64,000 nt of DNA from Antrihabitans spumae (GTDB taxonomy: Bacteria > Actinomycetota > Actinomycetes > Mycobacteriales > Mycobacteriaceae): positions 1 to 64,000 of the forward strand of contig NZ_JBIMSN010000158.1 in the NCBI RefSeq assembly GCF_043944905.1, in the 5' to 3' direction. Made by a program: the position numbers and the translations under genes. This document shows positions 1-8,398 of the stretch, piece after piece. Below the pieces are notes generated by a model. That model searched no databases. It had not been told where the DNA came from and worked only from the letters and a program-made list of their open reading frames with translations. The stretch's first letter is position 1, and each line of letters starts with the position of its first letter.

Positions 1-203
1 ATGTAAATCGTCCCTCAGCAAGACGAATTATCCCAGCTCAGAGCACCTTTCTTCATGAATGACACAGTCTCAGACTGAATTACGGTGAAAGCCGGAGGCT
101 AGCTGGGGTTATCGGCGCGGATGCAGTTTATGTAACCGCGCGAAACGTCTACCGTGCGGCGAGCGTCACAGCATCGGCCGACAGCGGTACCGCTGACCGA
201 ACG
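1..203. other. Intergenic, no gene recognised
   Basis: No credible coding frame, RNA gene or repeat was found between the window edge and the end of the universal stress protein gene. The stretch is less GC-rich at its left end than the neighbouring genes. Confidence 0.5.
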
Positions 204-1001
204 TCAGTCCGACGAGGTGTTCACGAGCAGTAGGTTCGTCTCCAGGCCGTGTGTGACCTTGTTTGCGACCGAACCGAGCAGCCTCGATGCCCCACTCATG
301 CCGCGGTTGCCGATGACCATCAAGTCGTAGTCCGGGCCTGCCTCGACGAGTGCCTTGGCAGGCAGCAATCCGATCAGCACGTCACGAACGAGTTCGGTGT
401 CGGGCTCGTCGAACTCGAGTTCACCGATACTCGCCGACATCAGTCGTTCGCCCTCTTCCTGATCTTTCGCGACCGTGACGAGGTGCGGGGTTGCCCCCAT
501 CGCGTGCGCCAGTTGCATTCCGCGCCTGACCGACTGACGTGACGTCGTCGATCCATCCGTGGTGAGGGCGATCGACTGCCAGCGTGCAGGCAACGTGTGG
601 TGGGCGAACAAGACGTCGGACTCGCTGTGGTGCGACAGGCGGTTGGCGACGCTGCCGAGCACGCGGTCCTTCGCGTTGCCGAGGCTTGCGCCACCCACGA
701 TCAGAAGTGAATCGGGATGGTCCGCACTCACCGCAACCAGCTGGTCCGCCGGGGTTCCCGTGGGTTGCAGGACAGAGACATCCGTCACGCCGAGCGAGCG
801 CAGCTTTGCCTGCGCGGTCTCGGAAGCCTCGCGTGCCCACTCGAAACTCTGCGGTTCCGGAACGTTCGTGTAGCCGTCCCACACCGTCACGACCGTGACG
901 CCGACAGCGAGCCCGACGGCGAGAGTCGCACCCAGTTCTATCGCGACCTCGGAATCCGAACTTCCGTCTGCCCCGACCAAAATGCCTGGATACGCGTCCA
1001 T
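204..1001 (-). CDS. Tandem universal stress protein (UspA family)
   Basis: This 265-residue protein has two UspA folds in a row, each probably binding ATP and helping cells survive stress or dormancy in the cytoplasm. Domain 1 opens with the motif PGILVGADGS and closes with GGASLGNAKDRVLGS. Domain 2 closes with GNRGMSGASRLLGS. Both closing motifs fit the family ATP site G-x2-G-x9-G-S. The start is placed at the Met before DAYPG, because the 13 upstream residues are not family-like. The gene is divergent from the DUF445 gene. Two-domain USPs are typical of actinobacteria; the particular stress is not visible from sequence. Confidence 0.9.
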   Translation of the reverse strand: MDAYPGILVGADGSSDSEVAIELGATLAVGLAVGVTVVTVWDGYTNVPEPQSFEWAREASETAQAKLRSLGVTDVSVLQPTGTPADQLVAVSADHPDSLLIVGGASLGNAKDRVLGSVANRLSHHSESDVLFAHHTLPARWQSIALTTDGSTTSRQSVRRGMQLAHAMGATPHLVTVAKDQEEGERLMSASIGELEFDEPDTELVRDVLIGLLPAKALVEAGPDYDLMVIGNRGMSGASRLLGSVANKVTHGLETNLLLVNTSSD

Positions 1002-1334
1002 TCCGCTCGTCCTTTTCACTGTCGCCACCGCAGGCCGCAATACTGCCGGTCTCGTTCTGATCGATTGTTACTGCAGTTCGGAAAGCCCCTGATCGACACC
1101 GTACGGCGCGACTCGACGCTACCACCAGGGCACGGCGAGCCGGTGTCGAATGTCGATGCAGAGCGCCCGGTGGCAATGGCCTACCACACATCCGCGAAAT
1201 GGGGAATCGGGGGATGGGCACGGTAATGTTCGCGTGCGTCTACCGCGGCCGCAGTTGTTTCTACCACGCCCGGTGAACGGTGAATGGAATCAGGGCGACC
1301 GGCTCGAGAATGATAGTTCGGAGGTGCGTAGTTC
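1002..1334. other. Divergent intergenic region
   Basis: This 333-bp gap separates the leftward stress-protein gene from the rightward DUF445 gene, so it should hold promoters for both. GGAGG lies about 10 nt before the GTG at 1335. No coding frame or strong operator was recognised. Confidence 0.4.
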
Positions 1335-2609
1335 GTGGACCATCACCTGTTGATGGAGCTCATCACCATCCCGTTGTTCACGGGAGTCATCGGGTACATC
1401 ACGAACTGGACAGGCGTCCTGATGTTGTTCGTGCCGATCGAGTTCAAAGGGTTTCACCTTCCCGGCCTCAAGTTCTTGTTCCCCTATTGGCCGCGACGAG
1501 TGCAGGTCCTTCCCGTATTCAAGGACGGTCACCGCTTCGGATGGCAAGGGATGGTGCCCTCACGTGCGGAGAAGATGGCGAGCATCGCCGTCGACAAGAG
1601 CCTTGTGAAGGTCGGCAATATCTCCGACTTCTACCGCGAGCTCGATCCCGACAGCATCGCCCAACATTTCGCGCAGACGTTTCTGCCGCAGATCCGCGCC
1701 GTCGTCGACAGCATCATGATCAAAGAAAATCCTCGGCTCTGGTACAACCTGCCGAATTTTGCGAAAGAAGTCGTCTACAAGAAAGTCGAAGACGATCTTC
1801 CCGCGAATGCGACAAAGATCGCGGATCAGATCGGCGAACATCTCGAAGAATTGATCGACGCGAAGTACATGGCGATTCGAATTCTCACCGAGAACCCCAA
1901 ACTGCTCAACGACATCTTCAGAACGATGGGCGCAAAAGAACTGCGCTTCATGCAGAACTTCGGCTTCTACTTCGGACTGCCGTGCGGCTTCGTCCTCGTC
2001 GGCGTGTTGCAACTGCTGCCGCACTGGTGGGTGTTGCCGATCGGCGGAATCATCATCGGGTGGGTCGTCAACTACATCGGTCTGACGATGATCTTCGAAC
2101 CACTCGAACGCAACAAATGGGTGCCGTGGAAGCAAGGGCTTCTGCTCAAGCGGCGAGACGAGATCGCGGTCGGATTCGGTGAGACGTTCTCCAAACACGT
2201 GATCACGCTCGACAACATCAGCCAGGAACTGCTGACCGGTCCGCGCTCGGATCGCTCGCTGTTGTTGCTGGAGAACACGATGCGCGACACGGTCGACGAA
2301 GCTGTCGGTCGTGCCCGATTCGCCGTCAAGACAGCGGTCGGCAGCAAAGAGTACGAGCGGATGAAGGCCGCGGTGATGCCTGCAGCGCTGGAATTTATGC
2401 CGCAGATCTTGAACGACCCGGAGTTTGCCGACCAACAGGCGAAGAAGATCAGCACATTCGTGCAAACTCAGATGAGTAAGCTCAGCAACAGAGACTTCGG
2501 TGAGCTGCTTCGTGCAGCAGTCAAGCAAGACGAGTGGTTGCTGTTTGTTCATGGTGGTGTACTTGGAGCCTTCGCCGGGTTCCTTCATCTAGCGATATTT
2601 CCGATGTGA
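1335..2609 (+). CDS. DUF445 family membrane protein
   Basis: This 424-residue protein belongs to the DUF445 family of bacterial membrane proteins of unknown function. The N-terminal hydrophobic segment carries the family signature GYITNWTGVLMLF (about residues 19-31). A second pair of hydrophobic segments lies near residues 213-250 (FVLVGVLQLLPHWWVLPIGG onward), and another at the C-terminus (GVLGAFAGFLHLAIF). The long region between is predicted soluble and helical. GTG at 1335 is used as start; an ATG six codons later is possible. The next gene starts 2 nt after its stop, so the two are probably co-transcribed. Confidence 0.85.
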   Translation: MDHHLLMELITIPLFTGVIGYITNWTGVLMLFVPIEFKGFHLPGLKFLFPYWPRRVQVLPVFKDGHRFGWQGMVPSRAEKMASIAVDKSLVKVGNISDFYRELDPDSIAQHFAQTFLPQIRAVVDSIMIKENPRLWYNLPNFAKEVVYKKVEDDLPANATKIADQIGEHLEELIDAKYMAIRILTENPKLLNDIFRTMGAKELRFMQNFGFYFGLPCGFVLVGVLQLLPHWWVLPIGGIIIGWVVNYIGLTMIFEPLERNKWVPWKQGLLLKRRDEIAVGFGETFSKHVITLDNISQELLTGPRSDRSLLLLENTMRDTVDEAVGRARFAVKTAVGSKEYERMKAAVMPAALEFMPQILNDPEFADQQAKKISTFVQTQMSKLSNRDFGELLRAAVKQDEWLLFVHGGVLGAFAGFLHLAIFPM

Positions 2610-2611
2610 GA

Positions 2612-3433
2612 ATGATGAGCAACGAGATAGCACTGAACGGGCAGCGTCAGATCAGCAACGAGGCACGCCTCATACGCGGTGGCTTCAGGCTTGCGAGCCT
2701 GCTCGCGGGATCGGCGCTTCGCGCTACGGGATCCGCGGTGGACGTCGGTCGGCAGATCGTGCAAGCCGCGATGGACGGCGAATCCAACCAGGAGATCGCG
2801 GAGCGGGCAGGCTCGGCGATTCGGTCGCTGGCACGCAACACGCTCGGCGTCACCGACGCCTCGGTTCGCGAAATCGTTTCCTACGTCCCGTCCGGACTCG
2901 GTTCGTCGCCGACTCAGCCGATGCAGGCGATAACGGCGCGTGCCACCTCGGATCAATTGCGGATGCGTGGCGAAGCGCTTCTTGCGCAATCGGCCGACGT
3001 GTACAGCTCCGACGACCTGCACCCGGCTTTCGACCGAATTCTCGAAGAATTGGCTCCCGACGAAGCACGCATTCTTCGGTATCTCGCGATGAACGGTCCG
3101 CAGCCGTGCGTCGACGTGCGCACCAATCGTCCGCTCGGAATCGGCTCGGAAACCATCGCGTCCAATCTCAGCATGGTTCCGGAGAAGGCGGGTTGCCGTC
3201 GTCCCGAACGCGCGAAGTCCTATCTCGTGAACCTCGTTCGACTCGGTTTGGTCTGGGTTTCCGACGAGCCGACCGAACTGAGTTTGTACATGGTCGTCGA
3301 AGTGCAGCCCAATGTTGCCGACGCTATGAAGAAGGCCGGTCGCGTTCCCAAGATCGCTCGTAAGAGCATGCGGCTGTCCGCATTCGGCGAGGATTTCTGC
3401 GAAACCTGCTTCCCGGTCGAAAAGCACAGCTGA
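2612..3433 (+). CDS. Abi-alpha-like protein (DUF4393)
   Basis: This 273-residue protein resembles the DUF4393/Abi-alpha family. Supporting features are the central block HPAFDRILEELAPDEARIL and the C-terminal half with a winged-helix look: YLVNLVRLGLVW, then the tail RLSAFGEDFCETCF. The start is the first Met of the MMSNE pair, just after the DUF445 stop; upstream in-frame codons overlap that gene. Some family members are called abortive-infection proteins, but the chromosomal setting beside a DUF445 gene gives no direct evidence of phage defence. Its role is unknown. Confidence 0.7.
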   Translation: MMSNEIALNGQRQISNEARLIRGGFRLASLLAGSALRATGSAVDVGRQIVQAAMDGESNQEIAERAGSAIRSLARNTLGVTDASVREIVSYVPSGLGSSPTQPMQAITARATSDQLRMRGEALLAQSADVYSSDDLHPAFDRILEELAPDEARILRYLAMNGPQPCVDVRTNRPLGIGSETIASNLSMVPEKAGCRRPERAKSYLVNLVRLGLVWVSDEPTELSLYMVVEVQPNVADAMKKAGRVPKIARKSMRLSAFGEDFCETCFPVEKHS

Positions 3434-3484
3434 ACTTTGTAATTCGGCTATCGATATCCGGTCGCGGGTGAGATGGTATGCAGC

Positions 3485-3958
3485 ATGGACCTCGAGGCCG
3501 TTGCGGCCATCAGTCGACTGAAGTATCGCTATCTTCGTTGCCTCGATACTAAATCTTGGGACGAATTCGCCGACACCCTCACCCCTGACGCGACCGCTAC
3601 CTACGGGGTCGACCTGCAATTCGAGTCGCGGGACGCCCTCGTCGACTTCATGCGCAATACGTTGGGCCCGCACGTCATTACCGAGCACCACTGCGATCAT
3701 CCCGAGATCGATATCGATGGCGAAACAGCCACCGGCATCTGGTATCTCGCGGACACCGTCCTGATTCCCGAACACAACATGGTGCTGCGCGGCGCCGCCT
3801 TCTACTCCGACCGGTACGTCCTGTGTGACGACGGCGAGTGGCGAATCGCCCACACCGGCTACGAGCGCACCTACGAGGTTGTGGTCTCGCTCAAGGATGT
3901 GCCGAGCTTCCAGCTGACGTCCAATCGCTGGGCGATGCACCAGCCACGGTCGGCGTGA
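3485..3958 (+). CDS. NTF2-like (SnoaL) family protein
   Basis: This small 157-residue protein has the NTF2-like cone fold seen in SnoaL cyclases, dehydratases and isomerases. Typical features are the N-terminal helix IKRLKYRYLRCLDTKSWDEF-type pattern (about residues 8-28), the strand DATATYG, the block TGIWYLADT, and the terminal Trp-Arg-Ile strand EWRIAHTGYERTYE. The substrate cannot be read from sequence. Three in-frame Met codons cluster at the start; the one before DLEAV is chosen. Its stop overlaps the start of the VOC gene (TGATG), so translation of the two is coupled. Confidence 0.75.
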   Translation: MDLEAVAAISRLKYRYLRCLDTKSWDEFADTLTPDATATYGVDLQFESRDALVDFMRNTLGPHVITEHHCDHPEIDIDGETATGIWYLADTVLIPEHNMVLRGAAFYSDRYVLCDDGEWRIAHTGYERTYEVVVSLKDVPSFQLTSNRWAMHQPRSA

Positions 3959-4374
3959 TGACGTCGCCTGCGGACTTTCCTCGACCGGGTGCCCTGCCCT
4001 ATCTGACGGTTCGTGGTGCGCAGGCGGCGATCGACTGGTACCGAAGTGCGTTCGGCGCCACTGTGATCGGTGATCCGATCGTGATGGACGACGGCCGGAT
4101 CGGGCATGCCGAACTGCAGTTGCCGAGCGGTGTGGTCTACCTGGCCGAGGAGTTTCCAGAGATGGGCCTCACTGCGCCGGAGTCCGGGTCGACGTCGGTG
4201 AGCCTGATGCTTCCGGTCGCCGATACCGACGTGGTGCTCCAGCGCGCGCACGATGCGGGCGGAACCGTCGAGCGGTGGATCTCCGAAGGCCACGGTCGAC
4301 GAAACGCGACGCTGATCGATCCGTTCGGCCATCGCTGGATGTTGAGCGGTCCGCCGAAAGCCGGGTCCGATTGA
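3958..4374 (+). CDS. VOC (glyoxalase-like) family protein
   Basis: This 138-residue protein of the vicinal oxygen chelate superfamily contains two beta-alpha-beta-beta-beta modules. They begin with LPYLTVRGAQAAIDWYRSAF and with SVSLMLPVADTDVVLQRA. The C-terminal RNATLIDPFGHRWML is the classic end of PhnB/glyoxalase-like members. Substrate is unknown; relatives include resistance proteins, isomerases and dioxygenases. Its ATG shares bases with the stop of the preceding gene. Its own stop overlaps a TTG start of the following PdxH-like gene, making a tightly coupled three-gene run. Confidence 0.85.
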   Translation: MTSPADFPRPGALPYLTVRGAQAAIDWYRSAFGATVIGDPIVMDDGRIGHAELQLPSGVVYLAEEFPEMGLTAPESGSTSVSLMLPVADTDVVLQRAHDAGGTVERWISEGHGRRNATLIDPFGHRWMLSGPPKAGSD

Positions 4375-5033
4375 GTGCGTCCCGCGACGTTCGCGCCTGG
4401 TTGCGGACGGTTCCGATGGCGCAGCTCGTCGAGGACGGACGTAGTGAACCCGATCCCGACGCAGTCCCCGACGCGGTCTTTCTCGACTGGCTCGGGCACG
4501 CGATCGATGCTGGTGTCGCCGAGCCGCATGTCGCGGTGTTGGCCACCGTCGATGGTTCCGGTGCGCCGGATGCGCGGGTGTTGTTGTTGCGGGACGTGAC
4601 ACCCGAAGGTTGGTGGTTCTCCGGTCCGTCGTTCTCGCCCAAAGGGAGGCAGCTTGCCGCCAATCCTGCTGCGGCGCTGACGTTCTACTGGAGTTCGGTC
4701 GGGCGTCAGGTACGCATCGCAGGCCGGGTGAGCGAAGGCTCGGCCGTTGCTGTTGCGCGTGATTTTCACGAGCGGTCGCGAACCGCGAAGGCCGTGGCAA
4801 CGGCAAGCAAGCAGAGCGAGGTGCTCAGCAACGAGGGTGACTATGCAGCGCGTGTCGACGAGGCGGCGACCGTGCTCGACGAGCATCCGGATCAGGTACC
4901 CGAACACTGGCGAGCCTGGTGCCTCGAAGCCGACACGGTCGAGTTCTGGCAAGCCGAACCGGGCCGACGTCATCAGCGCTGGCGCTATCGGCGCACGTCC
5001 GATGGCTGGCTCCGGGAGACACTGTGGCCGTAA
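4371..5033 (+). CDS. pdxH: Pyridoxamine 5'-phosphate oxidase family (PdxH-like)
   Basis: The 220-residue product matches FMN-dependent pyridoxine/pyridoxamine 5'-phosphate oxidase, which makes the cofactor PLP in the salvage pathway. Visible blocks are PDARVLLLRDV, the FMN region FSGPSFSPKGRQLAANPAAA, FYWSSVGRQVRIAGRV, and the C-terminal PNPOx signature VEFWQAEPGRRHQRWRYRR ending LRETLWP. The start is taken as TTG at 4371, in a TTGA overlap with the VOC stop. A longer frame reaches back into the VOC gene but is not family-like. A divergent PNPOx-like oxidase with another substrate cannot be excluded. Confidence 0.8.
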   Translation: MSASRDVRAWLRTVPMAQLVEDGRSEPDPDAVPDAVFLDWLGHAIDAGVAEPHVAVLATVDGSGAPDARVLLLRDVTPEGWWFSGPSFSPKGRQLAANPAAALTFYWSSVGRQVRIAGRVSEGSAVAVARDFHERSRTAKAVATASKQSEVLSNEGDYAARVDEAATVLDEHPDQVPEHWRAWCLEADTVEFWQAEPGRRHQRWRYRRTSDGWLRETLWP

Positions 5034-5048
5034 GGGCGCTCCGCGCCT

Positions 5049-5089
5049 CGTGAGTCCTTTGGTGGGCGGGCGCGCCGAAAAGACGCACG
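5049..5089. terminator. Probable bidirectional terminator hairpin
   Basis: Imperfect inverted repeat between the convergent pdxH-like and prfC genes. The left arm begins CGTGAGTCCTTT and the right arm is AAAAGACGCACG, with three or four mismatches. The left arm resembles the stem of the hairpin at 16442-16483. Confidence 0.5.
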
Positions 5090-5103
5090 ACCGGCGCCGC
5101 GGC

Positions 5104-6855
5104 CTAGTCGGCCGTAGCGACCAGCGGTTCGAGGGTGAGTTCCGGCATTTCCTTCTGGATGTACTGCAGTCGCCACTTGTCGCTGACGAGTGCGAGGAGC
5201 ACACCGTCGGACCGGGTGAAGACTTCGACCCCTCGCTGGCGACCCAACTCGTCCGCCGATTCCGCGTCGGTGCGCCGAGCAATCCCGTAGCCGAGCGGTT
5301 CCATCCGTGCCTCGACGTTGAACTCCGCCTTCATACGAGCGGAGACGACCTCGAACTGCATCGGCCCGACCGCAGCAAGCACCGGCGCGGCGTCGCCACG
5401 AATCTCGTTGCGTAGCACCTGAACAACGCCTTCGGAATCGAGCTGGTCGACCGCCCGCCTGAACTGCTTGTACTTGCTCGCGCTCTCCGCACGCAACACA
5501 GAGAAATGCTCGGGAGCGAACGACGGGATAGGCGGATACTCGACCTTCTTGTCCGCATACAGCGTGTGGCCCGGTGCCAGTGCAGTGGCATTGACCAGTC
5601 CGACGACGTCGCCCGGAAACGCACTCTCGACCGTCGATCGCTCGCGGCCGAACACCGTCTGCGCGTACTTGGTCGTGAACGGTTTGCCTGTCTGGGCATG
5701 GGTGACGACCATGCCGCGCTCGAACACTCCCGACACGATGCGCATAAACGCGAGGCGGTCGCGATGGGCGGCATCCATGCCGGCCTGCACCTTGAATACA
5801 ACAGCGCTGAACGGATCGGTGACCTCACGTTCCCGACCGTCGATTGCCGCGCGCCCGCGTGGTGGCGGCGCCAGCTCGATCAAGGTGTCCAGGATCTGAC
5901 GGACGCCGAAGTTCAACATCGCCGAGGCGTAGATGACCGGTGACGTCTGTCCCGCGAGGAACAATTCTTCGTCGTGGTCCTGGCCGGTCGCGGAGAGCAG
6001 CTCGCTCTCCTCGGCAGCCGTCTCCCACTCTTCGCCCTCGCGGATCGCGGCGGCCTCGGCAGTCAAGATTTCCTCGGGCGCGATAGTCGCTCCGCCTGCG
6101 GTACGCGTGAAGCGGATGTACTCGGTGGCGACGCCGTCCTCGCCTCGACGCAGCAGCCCACGGAAATCGCCGGCAATGCCGACAGGAAGAAACAGGGGAG
6201 TCGGGACGAGGCCGATACGTTCGTTGATCTCGTCGAGCAGTTCCAGCGGCGCCCGACCCGGACGGTCCCACTTGTTGATCACGGTGATCACCGGAATGCC
6301 GCGATGCTTGCAGACCTGGAAGAGCTTCAAGGTCTGCGGTTCCAGACCCTTCGCGGCGTCGATGAGCATGACCGCGGCGTCGACGGCAGTGAGGACGCGG
6401 TAGGTGTCCTCGGAGAAGTCGGAGTGACCAGGGGTGTCGACGAGGTTGATCACGTTGTCGACCGAACTGCCTGCGGAACGGTAATTGAACTGCAGCGCAG
6501 TCGAACTCACCGAGATACCGCGAGCCTTCTCCATCTCCATCCAGTCGGACACCGTGGACCTACGGCCCGCTTTGCCGTGGATCGCACCGGCTTCGGAGAT
6601 GACTTTTGCATGCAGCGCAAGGGCTTCGGTGAGCGTCGACTTACCAGCGTCGGGATGCGAGATGACCGCGAACGTACGACGACGCGACACTTCCTCCGCA
6701 AGGACCTGCGAAGCTTTGCCCTCGCTCCGCTCCACCGGCGCAATATCCCCCTCGCTCCGCTCCACCGGCGCAATATCCCCCTCGCTCCGCTCCACCGGTG
6801 CACCGTCGGCGGCGTCGTCAGCGAACACGTCGGCCGAATCGGGCGGGGTAGTCAC
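5104..6855 (-). CDS. prfC: Peptide chain release factor 3
   Basis: This 583-residue translational GTPase recycles RF1/RF2 from the ribosome after peptide release. The P-loop SHPDAGKSTLTEAL lies near residues 66-79, followed by switch I (SDWMEMEKARGISVSS), DTPGHSDFSEDT and NKWDRPGR. The C-terminal RF3 domain begins around VFKVQAGMDAAHRDRLAFMR. GTG at 6855 is preceded by GAGGAC. Family members normally begin close to the SRRRTFAVISHPDAGK segment; here about 55 extra residues precede it and include three copies of APVERSEG encoded by a 30-bp tandem repeat. The core looks intact, so the extension is probably a tolerated insertion. Confidence 0.95.
   Translation of the reverse strand: MTTPPDSADVFADDAADGAPVERSEGDIAPVERSEGDIAPVERSEGKASQVLAEEVSRRRTFAVISHPDAGKSTLTEALALHAKVISEAGAIHGKAGRRSTVSDWMEMEKARGISVSSTALQFNYRSAGSSVDNVINLVDTPGHSDFSEDTYRVLTAVDAAVMLIDAAKGLEPQTLKLFQVCKHRGIPVITVINKWDRPGRAPLELLDEINERIGLVPTPLFLPVGIAGDFRGLLRRGEDGVATEYIRFTRTAGGATIAPEEILTAEAAAIREGEEWETAAEESELLSATGQDHDEELFLAGQTSPVIYASAMLNFGVRQILDTLIELAPPPRGRAAIDGREREVTDPFSAVVFKVQAGMDAAHRDRLAFMRIVSGVFERGMVVTHAQTGKPFTTKYAQTVFGRERSTVESAFPGDVVGLVNATALAPGHTLYADKKVEYPPIPSFAPEHFSVLRAESASKYKQFRRAVDQLDSEGVVQVLRNEIRGDAAPVLAAVGPMQFEVVSARMKAEFNVEARMEPLGYGIARRTDAESADELGRQRGVEVFTRSDGVLLALVSDKWRLQYIQKEMPELTLEPLVATAD
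6721..6800. repeat. 30-bp tandem repeat inside prfC
   Basis: Two perfect 30-bp copies (6721-6750 and 6751-6780) are followed by 20 bases of a third that match at 19 positions. Each begins CTCGCTCCGCTCCACCGGCG. The unit length is a multiple of three, so the prfC frame stays open and encodes APVERSEG-DI repeats. Confidence 0.95.
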
Positions 6856-6905
6856 GGGAGGTCCTCTTCGTAGGTGAAGCAGTCAGGTGTCGAGGGTAGT
6901 CCGAC

Positions 6906-7487
6906 TCAGTGCAGTCGGTTCTGCGCGGCTTCCAGGCCGACCTGCAGCAGCAGCTCGACGGCGTCGGCAGCTTCTTCACAGACGACACCCAGATCTTTGC
7001 GCTCCGCAGTGGAGAACGGCTTCAGCACATAGCTGGCGGGATCCATCCGGCCCGGTGGACGACCCACACCGAAGCGCACGCGCAAGTAGTCCTTCGTTGC
7101 GAGCGAGCTCGAGATCGAGCGGAGCCCGTTGTGGCCACCTTCGCCGCCGCCGAGCTTGAGCCGAACGGTTCCGAAGTCCAGGTCGAGTTCGTCGTGGACG
7201 ACGACGATGCTGCCCGGATCGATGGAGAAGAATCGGGCGAGCGCAGCCACCGGCGGGCCGGACACGTTCATGTACGAGCGCGGCTTGGCGATCACAACTT
7301 TGCGATCGCCGAGCCGCGCTTCGACAACATCTGTGCCGGACTTCTTGTGAACGCCGAATGTGCTCGCCGAGCGAGCTGCCAGAACGTCGGCGACCATAAA
7401 TCCGGCGTTGTGGCGGGTGTTCTCGTACTGCGCACCCGGATTGCCCAGCCCGACAACGAGCGCTGAGCCCGTTGTCGGATCGGACAT
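6906..7487 (-). CDS. pth: Peptidyl-tRNA hydrolase
   Basis: Pth (193 residues) cleaves peptidyl-tRNA that has dropped off ribosomes, freeing tRNA for reuse; it is essential in most bacteria. The N-terminal signature LVVGLGNPGAQYENTRHNAG includes the catalytic His of TRHNAGF. KPRSYMNVSGPPV and the active-site region HDELDLDFGTVRLKLGGG follow. Length is normal for the family. It lies 12 bp after rplY, in the same order as M. tuberculosis Rv1015c-Rv1014c, so the pair is probably one operon. Confidence 0.97.
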   Translation of the reverse strand: MSDPTTGSALVVGLGNPGAQYENTRHNAGFMVADVLAARSASTFGVHKKSGTDVVEARLGDRKVVIAKPRSYMNVSGPPVAALARFFSIDPGSIVVVHDELDLDFGTVRLKLGGGEGGHNGLRSISSSLATKDYLRVRFGVGRPPGRMDPASYVLKPFSTAERKDLGVVCEEAADAVELLLQVGLEAAQNRLH

Positions 7488-7499
7488 GGGCAGTGGGTT

Positions 7500-8141
7500 C
7501 TAGCCTTCTTCGGAGTCGCTCGAGGCGTCGGCGGCGTCGCCTTCGCCCTCGGCGCCTTCGCCTTCAGCCTCTTCGGTCTCTTCTTCTTCCTCGGCCTGCG
7601 GTGCGACAACGTTGACGATCAGCGTCTCGGGGTCGGCCTGCAGCGTCGAACCCTTCGGCAGCACAAGCTCGCCTGCGAGGACCTGGGTGCCGATCTCGAA
7701 GCCTTCGACCGAGACCTCGATCTGCTCAGGGATCGACATGACGTCGGCCTCGATGGAGATGGTGTTCGCGTCCTGTGCGACAACCGCACCCGGTGCGGCG
7801 TCGCCCGTGACGACGACGGGGATGTCGACGGTGACCTTCTCGCCCTTCTTGATCACGAGGAGGTCGGCGTGCTCGATGTAGCGACGGATCGGGTGAACGA
7901 CGACCGACTTGGTGAGTGCGATCTGCTCCTTGCCCGCGATGTCGAGGTGGAGCACGGCGTTGGTGCCGTTGTCGCGCAGAACCTTTGCGAACGAACGGGA
8001 ATCCAGAGCGAGGTGCTGCGGATCGGTCTGGTGGCCGTAGAGAACGGCGGGAACCTGGCCGGCACGACGGGTACGACGCGCAGCGCCCTTACCGAACTCG
8101 GTGCGGACGATGGCTTCGAGACGATTGACGTCTGAGGACAT
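7500..8141 (-). CDS. rplY: 50S ribosomal protein L25/general stress protein Ctc
   Basis: This is the long, two-domain (TL5/Ctc) form of L25, which binds 5S rRNA on the large subunit. The N-terminal domain begins MSSDVNRLEAIVRTEFGKGA with RRAGQVPAVLYG. The C-terminal beta-domain contains VDIPVVVTGDAAPGAVV and VSVEGFEIGTQVLAGELVLP. The protein ends in a very acidic tail rich in Glu and Asp (about residues 180-213), common in actinobacterial Ctc proteins. The start is the Met before SSDVN; upstream in-frame residues are not conserved-looking. The pth gene follows immediately. Confidence 0.95.
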   Translation of the reverse strand: MSSDVNRLEAIVRTEFGKGAARRTRRAGQVPAVLYGHQTDPQHLALDSRSFAKVLRDNGTNAVLHLDIAGKEQIALTKSVVVHPIRRYIEHADLLVIKKGEKVTVDIPVVVTGDAAPGAVVAQDANTISIEADVMSIPEQIEVSVEGFEIGTQVLAGELVLPKGSTLQADPETLIVNVVAPQAEEEEETEEAEGEGAEGEGDAADASSDSEEG

Positions 8142-8398
8142 GATGAAACGGCTCCTAGAACTTCGATTTACGATCCGGCAATGGTCTACTCGTCTCGGCA
8201 GAGTGGACAGACGAGGACAGGACGGCCGGGGAGCCGTGTCCGCGTCGATCACGGTGAGCGAAGCAAGCTGACACTTCACAGTCACCCTCGCCGAGACAAC
8301 GCGAGAACTTTACCGCATCGCTCGTTGGCGTTGTTAACCGGTGTGTTCTACCTGCGACGACACGAATTCGGTTGCTTCGGTTCGAGCTCTCGGAGCTG

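Noticed and set aside
1083..1149. Inverted repeat CGACACCG/CGGTGTCG near 1095-1148
   Set aside because: Arms of 8 bp separated by about 40 bp are expected by chance in GC-rich sequence and are not placed like an operator or terminator.
1560..2588. Open frame of over 300 codons antisense to the DUF445 gene
   Set aside because: Rich in His, Asp and Arg with no family motif; explained by codon bias of the real gene on the other strand.
6721..6800. Possible CRISPR array
   Set aside because: The 30-bp units are directly adjacent with no spacers, and they encode an in-frame peptide repeat in prfC.
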